DNA of 11,381 nucleotides from an uncultured Collinsella sp. (GTDB lineage Bacteria; Actinomycetota; Coriobacteriia; Coriobacteriales; Coriobacteriaceae): the NCBI GenBank assembly GCA_902478945.1, contig CABSMX010000068.1, forward strand, positions 1 to 11,381, written 5' to 3'. Both the position numbers and the translations under genes were made by a program. Below are positions 5,943 through 11,381 of the stretch, piece by piece. The notes below the pieces were generated by a model, which saw only the letters and a list, made by a program, of their open reading frames with translations, was not told the origin of the DNA and made no database searches. Each line of letters opens with the position of its first letter. The stretch's first letter is position 1.

Positions 5943-7583
5943 ATGATCGAAATCACCCAAGTCAACGCGTCGCTCGATGAAGCCGGCGATGAAAATGCCT
6001 GCCTCATTGTTGGCAAGCGAGTCGCCAAGCGCGTCCTACGTTGCAAGGACTCCGAGATCAAGTCCATCGAGCTCCACCGCAAGTCAATCGACGCCCGCAA
6101 AAAACGAGACGTCCATTTTATCCTGAGCTTTCGTGTTGAGCTGACTAGTCCCCACCTCGAGCGAGAAGCGGTCGACAGCGTTGCCGAGCGTGACCGCTCG
6201 CGTGTACGCGCGATAGAAGACGATGAGCCTTCATTCCCCTCCCCCGTCTCAGACGCACCTCAAGAACGCCCTGTCGTTGTCGGCGCCGGATGCGCCGGCC
6301 TTTTCGCTGCGCTTACGCTCGCCGAAGCAGGTCTTAAGCCCTTGCTCATCGAGCGCGGCGACCCGGCATTTCGCCGCTCGCATGCGATCGACCTCTTTCT
6401 AAAGGAGCGCATCCTCGACCCCGAGAGTAATATCCAGTTTGGTCTGGGCGGCGCGGGGACCTTCTCGGACGGCAAGCTCAATACGGGGACAAAAAATCCC
6501 GCCCATCGCCTTATCCTCGAGACCTTCGTCGAAGCGGGCGCTCCCCGCGATATTCTATGGGATGCAAAACCGCATATTGGCTCCGACATCCTCCCCGCCG
6601 TCGTTACCAGCATCTCCCAGCGCATTGAACAGCTCGGAGGAACCGTTCGCTATCGAACGAAACTCGTTGACATTCACACTGACACATCTGGCACCATTGT
6701 CGGTATCGACATCCAGTCGTCCCACGACGCGACATGCGAGTCAATCAACACAAAGCATCTCATCCTTGCTTGCGGTCATTCTGCCCGCGACGTATTCGAG
6801 GTTCTCAAAACCCATGATGTCGCCCTCGCTCAAAAGACGTTTGCCATGGGCGTTCGCATCGAACACCCGCAGCGTGATATCGATCGGGCGCAATATGGCC
6901 CCGCAGCGGGTCATCCCGCGCTCGGAGCAGCCCCCTATAAGCTCGTTGCCCATCTTCCCAACGGCCGCAGCGTGTTCTCATTCTGCATGTGTCCCGGCGG
7001 ACAGGTTGTCGCCGCCTCTTCAGAGCCCGGCCATCTGTGCGTCAACGGCGCCAGTCTCAACGCCCGCGCCGGCCGCAACGCAAACGCCGCTCTCCTCGTT
7101 AACGTCACGCCCGATGATCTCCCCAGCGACGATCCTCTTGCAGGCGTAGAACTCCAGCGCATTTGCGAGCGGGCTGCCTATCGCCTTGGCGGCTCCAACT
7201 GGAACGCACCGGCACAGCTCGTCGGCGACTTCCTTGCAGAACGCGCCAGCACGACATGCGGCAAGGTAAAGCCCACCTATCCGCTCGGCGTGACTTGGAC
7301 AGCAATCGATGAGTCATTGCCGCAACATATCATCGAGTCGCTTCGTCTGGGAATTCCCTTGCTCGGCAAAAAACTGCGTGGCTACGACCATCCCGATGCC
7401 GTCCTCACCGGTGTTGAGACACGCTCGAGCTCTCCGGTCACCGTTACTCGAGACCGGCAATGCCACGCTGTATCGACCCCGGGGCTCTACCCTTGCGGCG
7501 AGGGAGCCGGATATGCCGGAGGAATCATGAGCGCCGCTACCGATGGCATCCGTTGCGCCGAAGCCCTGATCGCAGACCTCTAG
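5943..7583 (+). CDS. COG2509-type FAD-dependent dehydrogenase (NAD(P)/FAD-dependent oxidoreductase)
   Basis: A 546-residue flavoprotein of the uncharacterised FAD-dependent dehydrogenase class (COG2509). Residues 1-100 form a basic N-terminal domain typical of this class (VAKRVLRCKDSEIKSIELHR), followed by a linker. The FAD-binding Rossmann motif is VVGAGCAGLFAALTLAEAG (112-130), ending in the ribose-binding acid of LLIERG. A second hallmark, FGLGGAGTFSDGKLNTGTKN (166-185), follows. The protein closes with GLYPCGEGAGYAGGIMSA (514-531), which completes the flavin site. Length and architecture agree with the family; the substrate is unknown. The start at 5943 is supported by TAAGGAG 7 bases upstream; an in-frame ATG at 5820 lies inside the previous gene and is rejected. 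The gene probably has its own promoter, follows a terminator-like hairpin, and converges with uvrB across a shared terminator. Confidence 0.92.
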   Translation: MIEITQVNASLDEAGDENACLIVGKRVAKRVLRCKDSEIKSIELHRKSIDARKKRDVHFILSFRVELTSPHLEREAVDSVAERDRSRVRAIEDDEPSFPSPVSDAPQERPVVVGAGCAGLFAALTLAEAGLKPLLIERGDPAFRRSHAIDLFLKERILDPESNIQFGLGGAGTFSDGKLNTGTKNPAHRLILETFVEAGAPRDILWDAKPHIGSDILPAVVTSISQRIEQLGGTVRYRTKLVDIHTDTSGTIVGIDIQSSHDATCESINTKHLILACGHSARDVFEVLKTHDVALAQKTFAMGVRIEHPQRDIDRAQYGPAAGHPALGAAPYKLVAHLPNGRSVFSFCMCPGGQVVAASSEPGHLCVNGASLNARAGRNANAALLVNVTPDDLPSDDPLAGVELQRICERAAYRLGGSNWNAPAQLVGDFLAERASTTCGKVKPTYPLGVTWTAIDESLPQHIIESLRLGIPLLGKKLRGYDHPDAVLTGVETRSSSPVTVTRDRQCHAVSTPGLYPCGEGAGYAGGIMSAATDGIRCAEALIADL

Positions 7584-7609
7584 CGCACGAATTCCAGCAC
7601 GCAAAAGAC

Positions 7610-7645
7610 ACAGGCCCCGAGCTCCACAGGGAACTCGGGGCCTGT
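7610..7645. terminator. Bidirectional intrinsic terminator between COG2509 gene and uvrB
   Basis: A perfect 12-bp GC-rich stem (ACAGGCCCCGAG / CTCGGGGCCTGT) encloses a 12-base loop. On the plus strand it is followed by TTCGCTATTTCTT; on the minus strand by GTCTTTTG. It lies 26 bases after the COG2509 stop and 3 bases after the uvrB stop, so it ends both convergent transcripts. Confidence 0.88.
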
Positions 7646-7648
7646 TCG

Positions 7649-9889
7649 CTATTTCTTAAACCGTGCACCCTGGCGTTTTCTGCCCGATGCGAACGAGGAA
7701 CCCTTGCGGGCCTGCGAACGTAAGCGCTCGATCGTCTCGTCCTCAGACGCACCCTCGAGCATCGCCCGAATCTGAACGACGGCATCGCGCAGGCGCGCCG
7801 CCTCCTCAAAGTCCATGGCGGCAGAAGCGTTACGCATATCCTCTTCCATGGTTTCGACAATCCGCACAAGCTCGTCATGCGGCAGTTCTTCCAACTGCTC
7901 CGCAAGTGTCTGCTCGGGCGCCACCGTTTCCGGCACGCCGCCCTCGCCCGACTCATCGGGCGTATAGAATGCGCCATGACCAAGAGAGTCGCCCTTCGAG
8001 CGCCCCTTGGAACCCACGGTTTTTTCGGCCTCGGCAATAAAACTTGAGATGTCGTTGATGGCCTTGCGCACTGTCTTGGGCACAATGCCATGCTCTTCGT
8101 TATATGCCATCTGAATCTCGCGACGGCGCTGCGTCTCCTCGATGGCCTCTTTCATCGAATCGGTCACAACGTCCGCATACATGATGACTTCGCCATCGGC
8201 GTTACGGGCCGCGCGGCCAATCGTCTGAATCAGCGAACGGCGGTTGCGCAAGAAGCCTTCCTTATCGGCATCGAGAATTGCCACCAGTGAGACCTCGGGG
8301 AGATCCAAGCCCTCGCGAAGCAGGTTGATGCCAACGAGGACATCGATCTTGCCCTCGCGCAGCGTTCGCAGGATCTCGACACGGTCCATTGTCGCCGTAT
8401 CAGAGTGCATGTAATTGACCTTAATGCCCGCGTCGAGCAGATGGTCGGTCAGGTCCTCGGCCATGCGCTTGGTCAACGTGGTCACCAGCACGCGCCCCTT
8501 GCGGGCAACGCGCTCGCGAATCTCGTCCTCAAGATCGTCAATCTGCCCACGAACCGGACGCACATCGATCTTGGGATCGAGCAGACCGGTCGGACGAATA
8601 ATCTGCTCAACGTCGTTCTGGCTAACCCGCAGCTCATAGTCGCCCGGTGTTGCCGAAACGTAGATGAACTGGGGAATCCTCGCCTCAAACTCATCGAAAC
8701 GAAGCGGGCGGTTATCGAGCGCCGAGGGCAGGCGAAAACCGTGTTCCACCAGCGTCACCTTACGCGAGCGGTCACCTTCGTGCATGCCGCGAATCTGCGG
8801 CACCGTCACATGGCTCTCATCGATGATGCAGAGCATATCCTTGGGAAAGTAATCGATTAGGGTAAACGGCGGCTCACCCGGTTTGCGACCGTCCAGATGA
8901 CGCGAGTAGTTCTCGATGCCGTTGCAAAAGCCCATCGTCTCGAGCATCTCAAGATCATAATCGGTGCGCTGCTGCAGACGCTGCGCCTCGAGCAACTTGT
9001 CGGTCGCCTTGAGCTCCGCCACGCGCTTCTCGCACTCTTCGCTGATCGATTTCAGAGCCGCCTTGACCTTCGGCTTCTCGGTCACGTAGTGCGATGCCGG
9101 CCATACGGGGATGGCCTCGTACTCACGAAGCATCTCACCGGTGACCTCATCGATCTCGGCAATCAGCTCGACCTCATCGCCAAAAAATTCAAACCGCAAC
9201 GGATGCTCGGCATAAGGCGGATACACGTCGACAACATCGCCGCGCACGCGGAACGTGCCGCGTGCCAGGTCATAGTCATTGCGATCATATTGAATGTCGA
9301 TAAGTGCATGGATAAAGTCATCGCGCTCGAGCGGCACCTTCTTGTCGACGTTTGGAGCCAGACCCGCATAGTCCTCAGGAGAGCCAATGCCATAGATACA
9401 CGAGACCGATGCGACAACGATCACATCGCGTCGAGAGAGCAGCGATGCGGTCGCCTGATGTCGCAGCATCTCAACCTCTTCGTTAATCGAGGAGTCTTTC
9501 TCGATATATGTATCGCTTTGCGGCACATACGCCTCGGGCTGATAGTAGTCGTAGTACGAGACGAAGTAGACCACAGCGTTGTTGGGAAAGAACTCTTTGA
9601 GCTCGCTCGCAAGCTGAGCGGCGAGCGTTTTATTCGGAGCCATGACCAGCGTCGGCTTTCCCAGGGCCTCAATAGTCTTTGCCATCGTGAAGGTCTTGCC
9701 CGAACCAGTCACGCCCAGCAAAACCTGATAGCGGTCTCCGTCCCTCACGCCCTGCACAAGCGACTCAATGGCCTTAGGCTGGGAACCAGCGGGCTCGTAT
9801 GGAGACACGACCTTAAACGTCACCTCAGAGCCCTCAACGCCAAAACGTTTGAGCTCTCCTCCAACACGCTCAACTTCAAATTCCGCCAT
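7649..9889 (-). CDS. uvrB: UvrB, excinuclease ABC subunit B
   Basis: DNA helicase-fold ATPase that receives damaged DNA from UvrA, verifies the lesion and recruits UvrC. The 746 residues show Walker A GVTGSGKT (59-66), the damage-probing beta-hairpin with YYDYYQPEAYVPQSDTY (112-128), the DEAD-box variant DESH (357-360), helicase motif SATPGDYE (412-419), motif VI QTIGRAARN (555-563), and a C-terminal UVR domain for UvrC contact (about 669-711). It is longer than most UvrB proteins (about 660-680 residues): about 25 extra residues precede the usual KxVSxYEPAG start, a flexible Gly/Pro/Glu-rich linker lies at about 622-665, and there is a basic tail (723-746). TTAGGAG 7 bases before ATG 9889 supports the long N-terminus. 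It lies 51 bases after the transglycosylase gene and is probably co-transcribed with it and coaE. No SOS box was found directly upstream. Confidence 0.98.
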   Translation of the reverse strand: MAEFEVERVGGELKRFGVEGSEVTFKVVSPYEPAGSQPKAIESLVQGVRDGDRYQVLLGVTGSGKTFTMAKTIEALGKPTLVMAPNKTLAAQLASELKEFFPNNAVVYFVSYYDYYQPEAYVPQSDTYIEKDSSINEEVEMLRHQATASLLSRRDVIVVASVSCIYGIGSPEDYAGLAPNVDKKVPLERDDFIHALIDIQYDRNDYDLARGTFRVRGDVVDVYPPYAEHPLRFEFFGDEVELIAEIDEVTGEMLREYEAIPVWPASHYVTEKPKVKAALKSISEECEKRVAELKATDKLLEAQRLQQRTDYDLEMLETMGFCNGIENYSRHLDGRKPGEPPFTLIDYFPKDMLCIIDESHVTVPQIRGMHEGDRSRKVTLVEHGFRLPSALDNRPLRFDEFEARIPQFIYVSATPGDYELRVSQNDVEQIIRPTGLLDPKIDVRPVRGQIDDLEDEIRERVARKGRVLVTTLTKRMAEDLTDHLLDAGIKVNYMHSDTATMDRVEILRTLREGKIDVLVGINLLREGLDLPEVSLVAILDADKEGFLRNRRSLIQTIGRAARNADGEVIMYADVVTDSMKEAIEETQRRREIQMAYNEEHGIVPKTVRKAINDISSFIAEAEKTVGSKGRSKGDSLGHGAFYTPDESGEGGVPETVAPEQTLAEQLEELPHDELVRIVETMEEDMRNASAAMDFEEAARLRDAVVQIRAMLEGASEDETIERLRSQARKGSSFASGRKRQGARFKK

Positions 9890-9940
9890 GGATACTCCTA
9901 ACTCATATATCTGCAGTATACGCAGGCGGCAGGCATAGTC

Positions 9941-10522
9941 CTATACGAACCGATCGGGATAGAGGGTCTTGTAGCGAACCCAGGCATTATTGACACGAAT
10001 CAGATACGCCTGCGTCTCGGGAAAGGTGATTGCATTATGAAGCGACGTGCTCTGCTGCGCCCATCCGTCGACATTGCCCATGCCGGCGTTATAAGCGGCA
10101 ATGGCGCTGTCCGTCGACCCGTTAAAATACGTTAGAAGATACGAAAGATACGCACAGCCAAACTCGATGTTCGTAGCGGGATCGTTAAGGTTGTCGGCTG
10201 AATACTCACTACCATCGACAAGACCCAAGGCAATCATATCCTGGGCAGTCTCAGGCATCAGCTGCATCAATCCCCGAGCGCCTTGATTCGACTCAGCCTC
10301 GGGATCCCAATTCGATTCAGACTTTATGACAGCACACACCAGATACGGATCAAGATTGTGCGAAATGCTCGATTGCTTTACATACGCCTCGTAGTCAATC
10401 GGATACAAAGGCTTAAAGAAGGCGGCAGGAGCATACGAGTAGACGAGCGAAATAAGGCCGAAGACGAACACAACGGCAATTGGCGCCACGCGATACCACG
10501 TAAAGAAACGTGTCTTAGGCAT
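9941..10522 (-). CDS. Membrane-anchored lytic transglycosylase (SLT domain)
   Basis: A 193-residue peptidoglycan lytic transglycosylase, which cleaves the MurNAc–GlcNAc bond with formation of a 1,6-anhydro product. One hydrophobic segment (about 13-33) after a short basic N-terminus anchors it or serves as an uncleaved signal, so the catalytic domain faces outward. The SLT (goose-lysozyme-like) domain spans about 52-185: catalytic Glu69 in the IKSES motif, then GARGLMQLMPETA (81-93) and AAYNAGMGNV (142-151), all family hallmarks. Its ATG overlaps the last 8 bases of coaE, and its ribosome binding site (AAGGAGGAGG) is formed by the final coaE codons, so its translation depends on coaE. No substrate-binding LysM or SH3 domain is present. 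It resembles the YjbJ/CwlQ-type small SLT proteins, but the exact subgroup is not certain. Confidence 0.93.
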   Translation of the reverse strand: MPKTRFFTWYRVAPIAVVFVFGLISLVYSYAPAAFFKPLYPIDYEAYVKQSSISHNLDPYLVCAVIKSESNWDPEAESNQGARGLMQLMPETAQDMIALGLVDGSEYSADNLNDPATNIEFGCAYLSYLLTYFNGSTDSAIAAYNAGMGNVDGWAQQSTSLHNAITFPETQAYLIRVNNAWVRYKTLYPDRFV

Positions 10523-11156
10523 CGGCCTCCTCCTTATCCGCTACATCCCCGAAGCCATGGCGCGCAAGCCATGCGTCCAGTTGTTCAAAGAGCGAATTAT
10601 CGCCTGCCGCATTATCAATCACCGTTGTAGCGAGATTGCACAGCGCAGACTCATCGGGCTGACAAGCAGAACGGGCATCGAAATCAGATGGCTCCATGCC
10701 ACGTTGAATAGCGCGCTCGCGACGAACTGACAAAGGGGCGCTGATGACTAGAATTTCATCAGCCAAGCCAAATGCATCCTCAAAACCAGTCGGAGCAGAA
10801 ACCTCGACCACCGCAAAGGGATAACGGGGAGATGAAACCGTACAACAAACCGGATCAAGAATCCTCAGCGACAACTGATCGATAAGGACCGGATGGACAA
10901 TACCGTTGAGTCGAGCGACGGAATCAAGAGAAACAAAAGCTCGAGAGGCTAAAACACTGCGACGAACGCCGCCCTCCTCGTCAAGAATATCCCAGCCAAA
11001 TTCCTCAGCGAGTGCGCCAACGAGATCAGAACCCGGAACATATAACGATTTTGCGAGATCATCCAAATCAATGAGCATGGCGCCGCGAGACTCAAGATAG
11101 CGACAGGCGGTCGACTTACCCGAAGCAATATTGCCCAAGACAAAAACGGTAAACAT
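10515..11156 (-). CDS. coaE: Dephospho-CoA kinase
   Basis: Catalyses the last step of coenzyme A synthesis: ATP phosphorylates the 3'-hydroxyl of the ribose of dephospho-CoA. The 213-residue protein has the P-loop GNIASGKST (8-16), the DLDD acceptor-site segment (30-33), LNGIVHPVL in the CoA domain (83-91), and DEILVISAPLSVRRERAIQRG across the lid region (133-153), ending with the VIDN motif (179-182). The order matches CoaE. The P-loop is slightly unusual: most CoaE proteins read GxxGSGKS, and here Asn and Ala replace glycines. The start at 11156 is chosen because GGGAGGA lies about 5 bases upstream and the protein begins directly with the P-loop strand; an upstream in-frame ATG at 11285 would add 43 non-homologous residues and lies against the rRNA terminator. 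It heads the coaE–transglycosylase–uvrB cluster; coaE next to uvrB is a known actinobacterial arrangement. Confidence 0.95.
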   Translation of the reverse strand: MFTVFVLGNIASGKSTACRYLESRGAMLIDLDDLAKSLYVPGSDLVGALAEEFGWDILDEEGGVRRSVLASRAFVSLDSVARLNGIVHPVLIDQLSLRILDPVCCTVSSPRYPFAVVEVSAPTGFEDAFGLADEILVISAPLSVRRERAIQRGMEPSDFDARSACQPDESALCNLATTVIDNAAGDNSLFEQLDAWLARHGFGDVADKEEADA

Positions 11157-11184
11157 CAAGTCCTCCCTAACGCCAATGGGAGTT

Positions 11185-11215
11185 ATTATCGCGCAAATAC
11201 AAAAGAAGGACTCAA
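11185..11215 (-). promoter_or_regulatory. Weak promoter candidate for the coaE cluster
   Basis: On the minus strand TTGAGT (11215-11210) and GATAAT (11190-11185) are 19 bases apart, a little longer than ideal. They match the consensus hexamers at 4 of 6 and 5 of 6 positions. Transcription would start about 20 bases before the coaE ATG. The region lies between a strong rRNA terminator and coaE, so a promoter is expected here, but this exact assignment is tentative. Confidence 0.35.
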
Positions 11216-11286
11216 AATACAGCCAAACAGTAAGACAAGCTAAACGAAGGCGAGTTCTTGTATTACAGCTCTCTATCAAACGCAAA

Positions 11287-11314
11287 AAGGGGGAGGCCGC
11301 GAGGCCTCCCCCTT
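11287..11314 (-). terminator. Strong intrinsic terminator of the rRNA operon
   Basis: A perfect 12-bp stem (AAGGGGGAGGCC / GGCCTCCCCCTT) with a 4-base loop. On the minus strand it continues into TTTTTGCG, a classical rho-independent terminator with a T tract. On the plus strand the tail (CTTCAG after the stem) is poor, so the minus direction is the functional one. It lies about 30 bases downstream of the 5S rRNA end. Confidence 0.9.
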
Positions 11315-11344
11315 CTTCAGTTTCGCTGGCGGCTCGGTGCCGTC

Positions 11345-11381
11345 CACCGGTCAGCGGCGCCCTGGCCTCCCACGGGCTGAC
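11345..11381 (-). rRNA. rrf: 5S ribosomal RNA, 3' end (partial)
   Basis: Read on the minus strand, the right edge gives CCCGTGGGAGGCCAGGGCGC followed by CGCTGACCGG. This corresponds to the conserved 3' third of actinobacterial 5S rRNA (GTGGGAG-AGTAGG-CGCCGCC) and its closing helix I strand. Only about 37 bases are present and the 5' part lies outside the window. A strong terminator shortly downstream in the same direction supports the end of an rRNA operon. The exact mature 3' end is approximate. The identification is from pattern memory, not alignment. Confidence 0.7.

Noticed and set aside
8897..9901. 334-codon plus-strand open frame opposite uvrB
   Set aside because: Antisense shadow of uvrB with no recognisable domain; the long frame follows from codon bias on the coding strand.
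9890..9940. Possible uvrB promoter (TATACT) and SOS site in the gap before uvrB
   Set aside because: No acceptable -35 and no LexA-like dyad; CGAAC near 9946 has no matching second half. Co-transcription with coaE is simpler.
11245..11258. CGAAGGCGAGTTCT, a second possible LexA box, upstream of the coaE cluster
   Set aside because: Three mismatches to the consensus, including one in each conserved half-site region, and it lies over 50 bases upstream of the best promoter candidate. Too weak to claim.
11157..11285. N-terminal extension of CoaE by 43 residues from ATG 11285
   Set aside because: The extension lies against the rRNA terminator, is not CoaE-like, and ATG 11156 has a strong Shine-Dalgarno site and begins at the P-loop strand.
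1..11381. CRISPR array, insertion sequence, integrase or tandem repeats
   Set aside because: No regularly spaced direct repeats, transposase-like frames or flanking inverted repeats were seen; gene content is core metabolism and repair.

Overview
The window is GC-rich bacterial chromosome and reads as ordinary, vertically inherited core genome, not a mobile or phage region. A high-GC anaerobic Gram-positive of the Coriobacteriia (Collinsella-like) fits best. The evidence is the actinobacterial-type 5S rRNA end, the coaE–uvrB neighbourhood known from Actinobacteria, strong Shine-Dalgarno sites, a Gram-positive LexA-type box, and Mrp plus two flavoprotein families common in anaerobes. This placement is inference from gene content, since no marker gene is complete enough to prove it.

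Layout. (1) 1-1267, minus strand: the N-terminal 422 codons of uvrA, running off the left edge. Its upstream region (1268-1460) is shared with a divergent gene and contains a LexA/SOS-box-like 14-mer. (2) 1461-3614, plus strand: a membrane phosphoglycerol transferase of the LtaS/MdoB class. (3) 3760-5862, plus strand: a two-gene unit, mrp (Fe-S carrier ATPase) followed with no gap by an HI0933/YhiN-type flavoprotein. (4) 5943-7583, plus strand: a second flavoprotein, of the COG2509 class, preceded by a perfect TATAAT and an intrinsic-terminator-like hairpin. (5) A long bidirectional terminator at 7610-7645 separates this from the convergent minus-strand cluster coaE – lytic transglycosylase – uvrB (transcribed right to left, 11156 to 7649). 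(6) At the right edge are the 3' end of a 5S rRNA gene and its terminator, both on the minus strand, so an rRNA operon probably ends just upstream of coaE.

How the genes fit together. uvrA and uvrB encode the damage-recognition half of nucleotide excision repair. They lie on the same strand but are separated by four plus-strand genes. coaE makes coenzyme A and overlaps a wall-cutting transglycosylase by 8 bases, so these two are translationally coupled. The middle block combines envelope polymer synthesis with Fe-S/flavin proteins. Mrp and the two flavoproteins may form a redox or cofactor group, but that is inference from proximity.

No CRISPR, insertion sequence, tRNA, prophage or attachment site was seen. 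No non-coding stretch exceeds about 195 bases. I found no clearly new system. The items most worth a second look are the SOS-like box, the promoter-then-terminator leader at 5873-5924, the divergent HI0933-type flavoprotein, and the enlarged membrane part of the LtaS-like enzyme.
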